A DNA stretch of 64,000 nucleotides from Prosthecobacter sp. (GTDB lineage: Bacteria; Verrucomicrobiota; Verrucomicrobiia; Verrucomicrobiales; Verrucomicrobiaceae): positions 1 to 64,000 of the forward strand of contig JAUREI010000001.1 in the NCBI GenBank assembly GCA_030827515.1. Reading direction: 5' to 3'. Shown one piece after another: positions 26,453-35,066 of this stretch. Numbering within the stretch: the first letter of the stretch is position 1; each line of letters begins with the position of its first letter. The position numbers and the translations under genes are program-made. A model generated the notes under the pieces. It was not told where the DNA came from. It was given only the letters and a program-made list of their open reading frames with translations, and ran no database searches.

Positions 26453-26654
26453 CTGGGGTCATCCATGACATAAAAAATCGGCAAGGACACCTGGTACTGC
26501 CGATTTTATGTCACGCGTTTTACGTGCAATCAGTCCTTGTTGGCTTTTTTCCAATCATTTGGATTTTTGTTAATTTTCACATCCCAAGGCACCTTGTTTT
26601 AACTTGTTTTCCTACTCTTTTCTTTTATTGTAGTATCCGAATTGACTGGGGTCA
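26453..26654. repeat. CTGGGGTCA direct repeats flanking an AT-rich segment
   Basis: CTGGGGTCA occurs at 26453-26461 and again at 26646-26654; with the bases after it (TCCATGA and CTCATGA) the match extends to about 14 of 16 positions. Between the copies lies about 185 bp far more AT-rich than its surroundings, holding the 26468-26513 inverted repeat. The second copy directly abuts the start of the first pseudopilin gene. This could be a small mobile-element or REP relic, or chance plus a promoter region. Confidence 0.35.
26468..26513 (+). terminator. Inverted repeat after the split kinase
   Basis: GACATAAAAAATCGGCA and TGCCGATTTTATGTC pair over 15 bp with a two-base bulge and a 14-nt loop. 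It follows the kinase stop by 16 bp and may be a terminator or the stem of a small REP-like element. No U-tract follows. Confidence 0.45.
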
Positions 26655-26657
26655 CTC

Positions 26658-27290
26658 ATGAAGTCGCGAAGCAACCCGAGACATGATTATGCCCAGTGGC
26701 AGCTGGCGTTGAGTTTGTTTGAAACCCTGTTGTCCCTTTCGATTCTGGCCACCCTCGCTGTTCTGACACCCGCTGCCCTCTCCACCCTGGAAAGTTGGCG
26801 CGGCCTGACGGCCGTGCAGCAGGTCGCGGCCGACTTGGAAGCCGCCAAAATGCTGGCCTTGTCGAAGCAGCAGCCTTTCTGGGTGGCGTTCAGTGGAGCC
26901 GACAGCGCTTACCAAGTCTGCCAGCTGGCTACGGAAGCCGATGGCAGCCGTCGGTTGCTTCCGGTGGGTCCCCGGCGTCAGTTGCCAACCGGGCAGGTCC
27001 TCACTGCGACCGCCCCTGCCCTCGCCTCGGCGGGTTGCAATCTGCTGTTGGACGAAACCGCGCTCATGCCGGTCCATTTTGCCACAGGTACGGTCCACCT
27101 GCCCTGCCTCGGGTTTGGCCTGGCGGGAGAAGTCATCCACCCACCCACGAGTCGCCCGCTCCTCGCACTGGCCGAAGGGTACTACCGCCAAGGTCACGCG
27201 CGCAACACGCAGGGACGGCCTCACCGAGCCGAAGCCTGCCGGTGGCTGGCACTCCATCGGCACACGGGCACGCCCCTGATTCTGCCATGA
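26658..27290 (+). CDS. Minor pseudopilin-like protein, GspH-like (Verru_Chthon cassette D type)
   Basis: A 210-residue type IV pilin-like protein, first of four. The hydrophobic helix SLFETLLSLSILATLAVL (about 19-36) carries the conserved +5 glutamate (E22), but the usual Gly at -1 is Ala17 and Phe at +1 is Leu18, so prepilin peptidase processing may be poor. The rest (about 45-210) has a globular beta-rich look with paired cysteines (QVCQL, GCNLLL, PCLGFG). It overlaps the next gene by 4 bp (ATGA). Leader residues MKSRSNPRHDYAQWQ may derive from the repeat element immediately upstream. Position and size fit GspH or the cassette D family; sequence is too divergent to be certain. Confidence 0.65.
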   Translation: MKSRSNPRHDYAQWQLALSLFETLLSLSILATLAVLTPAALSTLESWRGLTAVQQVAADLEAAKMLALSKQQPFWVAFSGADSAYQVCQLATEADGSRRLLPVGPRRQLPTGQVLTATAPALASAGCNLLLDETALMPVHFATGTVHLPCLGFGLAGEVIHPPTSRPLLALAEGYYRQGHARNTQGRPHRAEACRWLALHRHTGTPLILP

Positions 27291-27742
27291 ACAGAACCCT
27301 CCATGCACGTGGCCACGGCTTCAGCCTTGTTGAGACCCTGCTCACGCTGTCAGTCGCTTCCAGTGCGGTGATGGCAGTCATCGGCCTGCTTGCCATCAGC
27401 CTGAGTCTGGGACAGCAATGCCGCACCCAGACAGCGGCAGGCCAACTGGCCCAGCGTCTGGCCATGGCATGGCGCACAGAGGTCCAGCCCCCTCACCTTT
27501 TGCTGGTGGATCAATCGCTCAACGCCCTGCTGCCGCCGGAGGCCGCCGACAAGACTCAAGCTGCCTACGACACCGGTTCCCTGCATCCTGCCGCCGCTTA
27601 CTTTGCATCCATCTCCGCCCAACCTGCTCCAGCAGGGGAAACAAACGGCGCCATCCGCCTGCTGATCCGCGTCGAGTCGCCCGCCAGCGCGCCTGCCGGA
27701 CGGCGCAAGGTCCATCACTATGTCACTCTCGCCCCGCCCTGA
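27287..27742 (+). CDS. Minor pseudopilin-like protein, GspI-like (Verru_Chthon cassette B type)
   Basis: A 151-residue prepilin-like protein with a textbook leader: HARGHG|FSLVETLLTLSVASS, Gly11 at -1, Phe12 at +1 and Glu16 at +5. Substrate of a prepilin peptidase (not in the window). The body is short and contains TQTAAGQLAQRLAMAWR. Length and position fit GspI. The start ATG overlaps the preceding stop (ATGA), and its 3' end overlaps the next gene by 23 bp, so the cassette is tightly coupled. The track lists it only inside a longer ORF from 26795; that upstream extension is a shadow of gene D. Confidence 0.68.
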   Translation: MNRTLHARGHGFSLVETLLTLSVASSAVMAVIGLLAISLSLGQQCRTQTAAGQLAQRLAMAWRTEVQPPHLLLVDQSLNALLPPEAADKTQAAYDTGSLHPAAAYFASISAQPAPAGETNGAIRLLIRVESPASAPAGRRKVHHYVTLAPP

Positions 27743-28565
27743 CCCAAACCGAGGCATCAAGGAGAAAGGCTCAACGCTGCTGGAGCTACTGTGCGCACTT
27801 TGCGCGGGGTTCCTGATCCTTCTCTGCCTGCTGGAGGGCGTGCGTGGTGCCATGGACACCTGGTGCAGTCAGACCCGGCAAGTCGATATGGATCGGGAAG
27901 CCCGATCAGCCCTGCGTCTGTTGCTGGATGATTGGCGCAGCCTCGTCAGGATCCCCGCGGACGATGAGGGAACCGCCCACCCCTTTCTTTGCATCGCCGA
28001 ACCCGAGGATACCCGTGCGTCCACACGCCTGGCGGTGCTGCGCACCCCGCCGACACCCACCGTCCCGACCGAAGAGTATGGGGGCGACCTCTGCATGGCC
28101 CTCTATGGCGTGGTCTTCACGAGCGACGACGACGCAACCTCGACCATCGGACGAGTGGCCAGCCAGAAACTGGTTCGCCGAGTCCTTTCAACCGAGGAAA
28201 CCTACCGTCGCCTGCGTGCGCACCTGCGAGACGGGCTCCCCCTGGTCTCGGAACACGACTGGCAGGAGCTGCAGCAGCATCCTGAAACCCACGAACCCGT
28301 GGCCCACCACGTCGTCCAGTTTCAGGCGAGGATTCCGCCCTCATCACTGCCTACCGGACTTGCTCAAACCGCAGAAGAACCCGTTCGGCTCGAAGTGACG
28401 CTGCGACTCACCAGTCAGGGCGTTGCCCGGATGCTTCGCAACGAGGCCGACTGGCGCGGCGATGGCCCGCATGCGCGACTCCTGCATCAGGACACCCCCG
28501 ACAACCCCAACGACGACCATGAAGTTCGCACCTACACCCTGCACCTCGCCAAGGAGGGATCCTGA
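27720..28565 (+). CDS. Minor pseudopilin-like protein, GspJ-like (Verru_Chthon cassette C type)
   Basis: A 281-residue prepilin-like protein. The leader KEKG|STLLELLCALCAG has Gly17 at -1 and Glu22 at +5, followed by a hydrophobic helix to about residue 40 and then SQTRQVDMDREARSALRLLLDDWRSL, which resembles the amphipathic extension of GspJ. The C-terminal globular part includes VRLEVTLRLTSQGVARML. The start ATG lies inside the preceding gene and the end overlaps the next gene's start by about 47 bp. GspJ binds GspI and GspK to form the tip of a type II pseudopilus; that assignment here rests on order, size and leader, not on strong similarity. Confidence 0.66.
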   Translation: MSLSPRPDPNRGIKEKGSTLLELLCALCAGFLILLCLLEGVRGAMDTWCSQTRQVDMDREARSALRLLLDDWRSLVRIPADDEGTAHPFLCIAEPEDTRASTRLAVLRTPPTPTVPTEEYGGDLCMALYGVVFTSDDDATSTIGRVASQKLVRRVLSTEETYRRLRAHLRDGLPLVSEHDWQELQQHPETHEPVAHHVVQFQARIPPSSLPTGLAQTAEEPVRLEVTLRLTSQGVARMLRNEADWRGDGPHARLLHQDTPDNPNDDHEVRTYTLHLAKEGS

Positions 28566-31551
28566 GAGGTCCCGGTCAGGCGGCTTCACCCTCGTTGCCA
28601 CCCTGCTTCTGCTCGCCACCCTGACCCTCATCGTCACCGGCCTGCTCGCCCTCACGACCCGCGAGACGCAAGTCACCGCGGCCTACGACGCCATCGCCAA
28701 GGCTGAACTTGCCGTTCAGGCCGGACTGGCCCAGGCTGCGAGCCGTCTTGACACGGCCCTACGCGACGAGACCTGCGTCATCTTCGCCGCAAGCCCTGCA
28801 ACACCCGATGACGAGCCGCGCCTGCCTGTTCTGCTGTCGGCCCACTTCGACCCTGTAGGCAGACTCTGGAACTACCAAACCCTTGCCTCAGGACGTGCTG
28901 ACCCTCCCCCCAGCGAACGTTTGCAAGCTCAACCCGATTCCCCCCAGAATGGCGGAGAAACGATCTGGCGGCAGCAGCCCACCCCTGAAGAGACACTCGC
29001 CCTGACCCGCCACCCGGTCGCCTCCCCTGGACAACTCGCGCCCCCAGTTGGCTGGGAAAATCTGCAGGTGCCCCTGGAAGACGGCGTGCAACTGACCGCA
29101 AGGTATTGCTACCACCTTGAGGACCTTCAGGGCCGACTGAATCTCGGGCACGCCGGCAATCTGGATGGCGAGACCCTTCGTCACACCCGCCAGCCTCCTC
29201 TTCCACATGCCGTTCCCGGGCTGCACCTTGGCCGCCCGGGTGTCCTTGACCAATCTGCCTTGTTCACCCTGCTTGAGCCTGCCGCCGAATCAGATCACTC
29301 GGACGCCGCCCGTCACTTGCTGCGCAACCGCCCGTTGCAGCTCTCGCCTGACCTCTGGAAGCAGGTCCTGCTGCAGCCCGACCCGCACTGGAACTGGCCC
29401 GGGATGCCGCCTGAACGGGCCCTCGCCCGCGACCCGATCAGCCGGCGCCTGCTTGATCCTGCCTGGCGCAGCCTGGAGGAACAAACCGTTTCACGACTGC
29501 CCGCCTACGAGGAGTTGGCCCTGATCCCCCCCGACCCTGCCTTCGCCCCCCGCACAGCAACGGCGCGCAAACTGAACCTCAATCGCCTGCTCGGGCGCCT
29601 TGAACGCGCCACCCCGGCTGAACGCCCCGCCCTGGCCCGGTCGGCCGTCGCGGAAATCGCCACCCACATTCGCAGTTTCCTGCCTGATTTTTCCCGTCGA
29701 TGCGGCGGCTACCCGCTGGGTGGCAGTGAGGATGAGCGACGGTTCAACTACCTCCAATGCCTGGCAGCCGGGATCCTCGACTATGCCGACAGCGATTCCT
29801 ACCCCCTGTTGGTGGAAGGTGCCTACCGGGGCACGGACGCCCACCCTCTCGTCACGGAACAATGGCAGCGCTACCGCTTCGAACGCACTTACACGGAAGG
29901 CGGGGATCGTTTCATCGAGTTTTCCATCAGCACCTATCTGGAACTCTGGAACCCGACCAACCTGCCGGTTCAGGGACGGGTCCAGGCCGCCTTTGAATGC
30001 CGGGGGCAACTCACCGCCGGGGCCGGCCTGTTCCAGATCGACGAGCTGCTTGAAGGCACCCATCCAGATGGGCGCGTGCACTCGGGTCTCCCTCTCCGGG
30101 AGGGAGACCAATGGTGGCACGCAAGCCTTCCCGTCGAGTTGCAGCCCGCCCAGTTCAACGTGGCCTGTTTTGAACCGGTGGTTTTCCGGCTGCGCTCCGG
30201 ACCCGCCAGCCTGATCACCCGGAGCGTGGACTACGCCGGCCCCGATGAGGGTCGCGACCGCCAAAGCCGCTACCGCCTTCGCTATGCAGTCACCGGTGAC
30301 TCGCCGGTCTTGGTGGATCAGCCCCTGCGAGCTCTTGATCGGCCAGCATGGTTCGGTCTCGACTCCGGCAGTCGCCGCCAGCGTTTTAACACCACCCTTC
30401 CCGGCATGTCTTATTCCGAAGGTTTCGGCAGCGGCCGCTACGCCGACAACCTTGGCGACCCGCGAGCCGCCTTCTTCATTGACCATCCCCAGGATCAGGT
30501 GAACTACGAAAACGGCTCCAGCCCAGGGTCACGCAACCTGCGCTTCAACATCGCCGCCGGCGCCTTCCACCGCGAGTGCCTGCCACATTTGTGGCCCGAT
30601 GGCGGCCACAGCACCATGGCCCGCAAAAACCGCATCGGCAGCAACCTTCGCAATCCGGATGAACCACCGATCCCTCCGCTGCCGCCGAGTGTCGGCCAGC
30701 ATGTTCAGCACCTCTCCAACCTGGGGCGCTTGTTCAGCGTCAGCGAACTCGGTCATGTCTTCGACCCAGTCATGTGGGATGCGAATGGCGGCAGTGAATT
30801 TGATACCCCCTCGCATCGCGCCAACGCTGACCTCACCACGACAGCCTTACCCTCTTCGAAATACTGCGGCGGTCACAGCCTGCGAATTGGCCGCCCCGAA
30901 CACCGTCGTTTTCGACCGGCGAAAAACACCTCCCCAGGGATCCTGCTCAGGGATCGTCGCTTCTGCGCGACCTCACTGCTCGATCTCTTCCACTGCGGCC
31001 AGCCCTTCAGTTCTGACGCCGCGGACCGCGAGGGAGATTATGTTCGTATCGACGGCCACATCAACCTCAACACTGCCACGCGCGACACCCTGCGGGCTTT
31101 GGCTGCCGGACGACTGGTGATGGACCCGGTCTCCATTCCTCCACGAATTAACCCGCCATGGCAGGTCCGACAGGCGGATGTTGTTGCCGACGCCATCCTC
31201 CGTGCGCGGCCTTTTCTGACGCCAGCCGAGTTACCGGAGCAACTGCTGGACGCCGATGGCGAGCTGCTTCTCGGACACAGTGAGCGAATCGGAGGCAACG
31301 AGGTTCGGCCGGAATGGAACGATGCAGCGGCCGAGGAGATTTTTGCACGGTTGTTCAATGGATCCACCGTCCGCAGCCGCCACTTCCGCCTTGTTGTCAC
31401 CGGGCAATGCTGCAGGACCACACGGAATGGCGAAGTGCGAATGCTGGCCACCCGCTCGCGTTCCTTCGACCTCTTCCTCAAGCCGGTACGCGGCAAGGAC
31501 GGCAACCTTCTACGCCATGAACTCCAGATCCTCCGTTCTCGCCAGATTTAG
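28519..31551 (+). CDS. Giant GspK-like tip pseudopilin (Verru_Chthon cassette A type)
   Basis: A 1010-residue protein. The leader SRSGG|FTLVATLLLLATLTLIVTGLLAL has Gly22 at -1 and Phe23 at +1, but the +5 residue is Ala27, not Glu, as in GspK, the tip subunit that lacks this residue. After an alpha helix (LAVQAGLAQAASRL) a very large middle part (about 120-830) has no domain I can name. Near residue 848 HINLNTATRDTLRALAAG matches the C-terminal GspK helix-hairpin-helix motif, followed by a second such region. At over 1000 residues it is about three times the usual GspK. ATG 28519 is the only sensible start; the track begins 32 codons earlier in a shadow. Confidence 0.72.
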   Translation: MKFAPTPCTSPRRDPERSRSGGFTLVATLLLLATLTLIVTGLLALTTRETQVTAAYDAIAKAELAVQAGLAQAASRLDTALRDETCVIFAASPATPDDEPRLPVLLSAHFDPVGRLWNYQTLASGRADPPPSERLQAQPDSPQNGGETIWRQQPTPEETLALTRHPVASPGQLAPPVGWENLQVPLEDGVQLTARYCYHLEDLQGRLNLGHAGNLDGETLRHTRQPPLPHAVPGLHLGRPGVLDQSALFTLLEPAAESDHSDAARHLLRNRPLQLSPDLWKQVLLQPDPHWNWPGMPPERALARDPISRRLLDPAWRSLEEQTVSRLPAYEELALIPPDPAFAPRTATARKLNLNRLLGRLERATPAERPALARSAVAEIATHIRSFLPDFSRRCGGYPLGGSEDERRFNYLQCLAAGILDYADSDSYPLLVEGAYRGTDAHPLVTEQWQRYRFERTYTEGGDRFIEFSISTYLELWNPTNLPVQGRVQAAFECRGQLTAGAGLFQIDELLEGTHPDGRVHSGLPLREGDQWWHASLPVELQPAQFNVACFEPVVFRLRSGPASLITRSVDYAGPDEGRDRQSRYRLRYAVTGDSPVLVDQPLRALDRPAWFGLDSGSRRQRFNTTLPGMSYSEGFGSGRYADNLGDPRAAFFIDHPQDQVNYENGSSPGSRNLRFNIAAGAFHRECLPHLWPDGGHSTMARKNRIGSNLRNPDEPPIPPLPPSVGQHVQHLSNLGRLFSVSELGHVFDPVMWDANGGSEFDTPSHRANADLTTTALPSSKYCGGHSLRIGRPEHRRFRPAKNTSPGILLRDRRFCATSLLDLFHCGQPFSSDAADREGDYVRIDGHINLNTATRDTLRALAAGRLVMDPVSIPPRINPPWQVRQADVVADAILRARPFLTPAELPEQLLDADGELLLGHSERIGGNEVRPEWNDAAAEEIFARLFNGSTVRSRHFRLVVTGQCCRTTRNGEVRMLATRSRSFDLFLKPVRGKDGNLLRHELQILRSRQI

Positions 31552-32203
31552 CGCCATCCACTTGTTCTTGCTGTGTGCCTGCACGGTCTCTGCCCAAGAG
31601 GCGCCACCGGCTGCCCTTCGCTTCGTCAACGCCACCGGCATCGAAGAACCCCTTCTCATTGTGGTGAACGGCGACCGGCTCCAGTCCCGTGGATATTCCA
31701 GCGGTTCTGCAACCGGGCGCCTTCACCTGCCAGCCACACCCTGCCGGATTGAACTCTCCCACACGGAACTCGGCAGACACAATTTCACGCTCGACCTGCA
31801 AGCCGGTGTCGAACACATCGTCGTCGCTCATACCGTAGCCGAGACCGGGAACGGAGTTCATCCCCTCAAGTTCCGACTGGAACACCAGGTTCTGAACCCA
31901 TCTCCCGGTGAATCAACCGGCAAAAGTCGGCTGCAACTGCTGCAGACCACGATGCAGGCCCACCTCGAGTTGCGACTGGCCGGCACCCCGCTTCGCTTGG
32001 CGCGCTTGCGACCCGAAACCCTTGAGCTTCCGTCAACCAATTCAGAAATCGGCGTCTACCATGGGGATCTTCTGCTCGGGCGACTGCCATTCAGCGAACC
32101 CGGCCACGGCACCGTGATTCTGTTCACCGACACCGCCGGACATCTGCATCACGTTTTTTTCCTTGAACCCGGCACTGCAGAGGAATCGTCCGATCGGAGG
32201 TGA
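31517..32203 (+). CDS. Exported protein of unknown function, last gene of pseudopilin operon
   Basis: A 228-residue protein with a signal peptide (RFSAIHLFLLCACTVSAQ, cleaved after about residue 26), then a predicted beta-rich globular domain. I recognise no family. Repeated short strands such as LRFVNATGIEEPLLIVVNGDRL and LTELGRHNFTLDLQ suggest a beta sandwich that could bind a partner or sugar. It overlaps the end of the GspK-like gene by 35 bp, so it is very likely translated with the cassette and may be the secreted cargo, a chaperone or a periplasmic brace. The true start is ATG 31517; the track starts 87 codons upstream in a shadow of the previous gene. Confidence 0.7.
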   Translation: MNSRSSVLARFSAIHLFLLCACTVSAQEAPPAALRFVNATGIEEPLLIVVNGDRLQSRGYSSGSATGRLHLPATPCRIELSHTELGRHNFTLDLQAGVEHIVVAHTVAETGNGVHPLKFRLEHQVLNPSPGESTGKSRLQLLQTTMQAHLELRLAGTPLRLARLRPETLELPSTNSEIGVYHGDLLLGRLPFSEPGHGTVILFTDTAGHLHHVFFLEPGTAEESSDRR

Positions 32204-32219
32204 CATCGCTACAAAGCAA

Positions 32220-32247
32220 AACGGCTTTCCCTCGCGGGAAAGCCGTT
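32220..32247. terminator. Bidirectional hairpin between convergent genes
   Basis: A perfect 12-bp stem AACGGCTTTCCC / GGGAAAGCCGTT with a TCGC loop lies 17 bp after the operon stop and 21 bp before the end of the minus-strand lipoprotein gene. T-rich sequence follows it on the minus-strand side, so it may terminate both transcripts. Confidence 0.7.
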
Positions 32248-32267
32248 CGACTTGAAGAACTGACAAT

Positions 32268-32930
32268 TTACTTGGACAAGGTGCTGGCGGCCGGTGCCGG
32301 AGCGGCCGGCGCCTCAGCCATCACGTATTGTGGGGTCTGCGGGAAGGCACGATTCCAGCCCGAGCCCGGCATGTCGCTGACGGCGAACTGGTCGTTGGCG
32401 CTGCCAACCATGTAGTTTTTGGTGGGGACCACGGTGCGCTTGATGAGACAGAAGAAGCCGCTGCTGGCGGTGTGAACCGTGTTGGCATAGGTTTCAACCC
32501 CGGTGCCGACGGTCTTGCCGGCGGTGCACATGACGCGACCGGCGGCATGGTTGACGATGCCCGAGTAGGTGCTGACCTGCTCGTTGCCGAGGTCGACAGT
32601 GTCATCAGCCACGTCGAGAACCGTGTTGCTGGTCTTGTGGGTTTCCCTCGCAACGATCTGGCTGCCGTGGCGACCCGTGTCGATCACGGTGCCGGCGTAG
32701 CGGCGGGACTGCTTGCGCCCGAAAATTCCGAGAAGGCCGGCGGAGTCATCGGTGACGTCCATGGTGGCAACGGCCGTGTTGTCAATCGTGCCGTGCAAAC
32801 CCTGGCCAAAAGCTTCGTCGAGCTTCTGTTCGCCTTGGCGAGCCGCGTCGCGGGACGGGCGCTGGGCCACTTGGCTGGAAGTGCAGGAGGCGAGAACGGG
32901 AATCACCACGAGAGCGAGATATTTATTCAT
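32268..32930 (-). CDS. Lipoprotein of unknown function
   Basis: A 220-residue lipoprotein: the signal MNKYLALVVIPVLASC has a lipobox ending at Cys16. The mature part is Thr/Ala-rich and has repeated segments of the type HTASSGF, NTVHTASS and NTVLDVADDT, with paired cysteines (VMCTAGKT and FFCLIKR). No domain is recognised. It stands alone, convergent with the pseudopilin operon. A TTGACA at 32971-32966 on the minus strand lies 40 nt upstream of the ATG, but no good -10 accompanies it. A surface or periplasmic structural role is possible; nothing in the sequence settles it. Confidence 0.7.
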   Translation of the reverse strand: MNKYLALVVIPVLASCTSSQVAQRPSRDAARQGEQKLDEAFGQGLHGTIDNTAVATMDVTDDSAGLLGIFGRKQSRRYAGTVIDTGRHGSQIVARETHKTSNTVLDVADDTVDLGNEQVSTYSGIVNHAAGRVMCTAGKTVGTGVETYANTVHTASSGFFCLIKRTVVPTKNYMVGSANDQFAVSDMPGSGWNRAFPQTPQYVMAEAPAAPAPAASTLSK

Positions 32931-32993
32931 AAATGCACATCAAGTTTGTCTGGTTGGCTTCGGGATGTCAAAAAAAATATCGCCAAGGCAAAA

Positions 32994-34343
32994 TCATTTG
33001 CCGATGCAAAAGGACGAAAAAATGACGTCCAAAACCTCTTCGACATCGACCGCCCCAACCACTTCACCCAGCGCCTGCAGCGCCTCCCGCAGTTCCAGGG
33101 CCACAAATTCAGGCGCCAACCCTTCAAGAAGCACCCGTCGGGCCTCGGCGGTTTTATCCGCCGTTCTCTCAAAACAGGCCCGGTGACGGGCGTTGACCGC
33201 GACAGGATGCTCCTCCTGCAGTGGGCCAGCACGCAAAATAAGCTGGCGAATGGCCTCGCGCAGGGTTTCCAGACCGGCGCCATCGCGACAGGAGACGGCA
33301 ATCGCAGCCTCTCCCTGCTGCCAGCCGGGCGCCAGGCCAAGGTCGGCCTTGTTGAGCACGCGCAGATGGCGCTTTGCCAGTTCATCCGGCACTTCCACAC
33401 CGGGCTCGGGCGGCAGGCTGGCGTCGACCACCTCAAGAATCAGGTCGGCCCGCTCCATCTCGCGGCGGGTTCGTTCAATGCCCAACTGCTCAACATCGTC
33501 ACCGCTTTCCCGGAGGCCCGCAGTATCGACGAGTTTCAGGGGGAATCCGTGCACCTGTACCACCTCCTCGATCGTGTCCCGGGTGGTTCCCGCGTTGGGA
33601 CTGACAATCGCGCGCTCAAATCCGGAAAGCAGGTTGAGCAAACTCGACTTGCCGGCGTTTGGGCGGCCGCAAATGACCGTGCGCGCCCCCTGGCGCAGGA
33701 TGCGCCCCTGCTCGCTGGTGGCAATCAGGCGCTGGGCTCGGTGAATGAACGCGTCGAGCCGAGCTGCCAGGGCCTGACCGGTCTCGGGTGAGATGTCCTC
33801 TTCCGGAAAGTCGATGCAAGCCTCAACGTGTGCCAGCACTGGCAGCAACTCCTGCTTGAGAACCTCCGCTTCGCGTCCGATCGCTCCACCCAGCTGTTCA
33901 TTGGCCGCGCGCAGCGCTAGCGTGCTCTGGGCATGGATGAGATCCATGACCGCCTCCGCCTGGGTCAGGTCGAGCTTGCCGTTCAGATAGGCGCGCTGGG
34001 TGAACTCACCCGGGCCGGCAGGCCTGGCACCGGCGGCCAGCAGGGCGGCGAGCACCGTGCCGCTGACCAGCAGGCCACCATGTCCCTGAAATTCGACAAC
34101 ATCCTCACCGGTGAAACTCGCCGGGGCTCGGAACACCAGCACGAGCCCCTCGTCGACTGTCTGGCCCGACCCATCCAAGGCCTCGGCCCTGCAGGCGGTG
34201 CGGGCCGGCAAGTCGTCCAACGCCCGGCGGGCGCGCAACACAGTGCCGGCAATCTCCAGGGCTCGGGGACCCGTGACACGGATGACGCTCACCGCTGCTT
34301 CGGCCGCGGCGGTCGAAAGTGCGACAATAGTGTCCTGCAGCAT
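32994..34343 (-). CDS. mnmE: tRNA uridine-5-carboxymethylaminomethyl modification GTPase MnmE
   Basis: A 449-residue MnmE. The N-terminal tetrahydrofolate-binding domain opens with DTIVALSTAAAEAAVSVIRVTG. The G domain has G1 GRPNAGKSSL (about 224-233), G2 GTTRD, G3 DTAGLRE and G4 NKAD. The C-terminal tail ends CIGK, the conserved cysteine motif. With MnmG it modifies the wobble uridine of several tRNAs. Length is standard. It follows the 206-residue exported-protein gene by 10 bp on the same strand and is probably transcribed with it. Confidence 0.96.
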   Translation of the reverse strand: MLQDTIVALSTAAAEAAVSVIRVTGPRALEIAGTVLRARRALDDLPARTACRAEALDGSGQTVDEGLVLVFRAPASFTGEDVVEFQGHGGLLVSGTVLAALLAAGARPAGPGEFTQRAYLNGKLDLTQAEAVMDLIHAQSTLALRAANEQLGGAIGREAEVLKQELLPVLAHVEACIDFPEEDISPETGQALAARLDAFIHRAQRLIATSEQGRILRQGARTVICGRPNAGKSSLLNLLSGFERAIVSPNAGTTRDTIEEVVQVHGFPLKLVDTAGLRESGDDVEQLGIERTRREMERADLILEVVDASLPPEPGVEVPDELAKRHLRVLNKADLGLAPGWQQGEAAIAVSCRDGAGLETLREAIRQLILRAGPLQEEHPVAVNARHRACFERTADKTAEARRVLLEGLAPEFVALELREALQALGEVVGAVDVEEVLDVIFSSFCIGK

Positions 34344-34353
34344 GGGCCGCGGG

Positions 34354-34974
34354 TCAGCGTGCCTTGCCTTCCTCCGGCTTGGCTTCCTCCGCCCCGTTGA
34401 GAGGCGTGATGATCGGACGATCCTTCATTTCCGGCCAGATCAGGTAGTCATCCCCCTCCTTGACGAAGGAAATGAGGAAAAGTTCCTCGATGCGGTCGCT
34501 GAGCGTCTCCTGAGAGGTGCGCACGGTGACGTGGATGTAGTTTTTGTCCGCTTCCTCGACGAGACCCAGGACATCGATTTTGAGAGTATCCTGCTTGCGC
34601 TTAGTGACTTCCGGTGAGGTGTTCACCCGCTGATGCCAGGCCGTACGGTCCGTGATGTAAAACTCCTGTGGAGTCAGCTTTTCAAGGTCCCGAATCTCCT
34701 TGACGCCAAAACGTTCGAGCATCTCCTGCTCGGCCGACATGGTCGGCGCCGTCTTGATAACCGCGATGGTTTCCTTCTGCTTTCGCTCAAGGGAACTGGG
34801 CAGCAGCATGCCTGCCGCCGTTTTCCAATCCTGGGCCACCACGCTCTGCAGGTATTTCTTCACAAGTCCGGCACAGGGATGGTCCAGGGGCAGCGGTCCG
34901 GCGAGCGAGGCACCAACCAGCGAGAGAAAGCCGAGGGCCACGGACAGACGGAACAGGGAGCGGGAAGAATGCAT
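34354..34974 (-). CDS. Exported protein of unknown function upstream of mnmE
   Basis: A 206-residue protein with a signal peptide (RSLFRLSVALGFLSLVGASLA). The mature part has short helices (AGLVKKYLQSVVAQDWKTAAGMLLPSS) followed by mixed strands and ends in a charged tail AEEAKPEEGKAR. I do not recognise a family; the segment around residues 30-60 resembles DUF-type NTF2-like proteins loosely. The track ORF extends 81 codons upstream without support; ATG 34974 gives the signal peptide. It is 10 bp upstream of mnmE, so the pair is probably an operon, but no functional link is evident. Confidence 0.7.
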   Translation of the reverse strand: MHSSRSLFRLSVALGFLSLVGASLAGPLPLDHPCAGLVKKYLQSVVAQDWKTAAGMLLPSSLERKQKETIAVIKTAPTMSAEQEMLERFGVKEIRDLEKLTPQEFYITDRTAWHQRVNTSPEVTKRKQDTLKIDVLGLVEEADKNYIHVTVRTSQETLSDRIEELFLISFVKEGDDYLIWPEMKDRPIITPLNGAEEAKPEEGKAR

Positions 34975-35066
34975 AGGAAAGCTTTGACCGACTTGGTGTC
35001 GTAATGTTCGGGGTGAGTTTTTACTCCGCGCCCTTCGGCGCGTCAAATGGAGAAAGCAACCGGTCC

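Noticed and set aside
32328-33791. 487-residue plus-strand ORF
   Set aside because: Antisense to mnmE and the lipoprotein gene.
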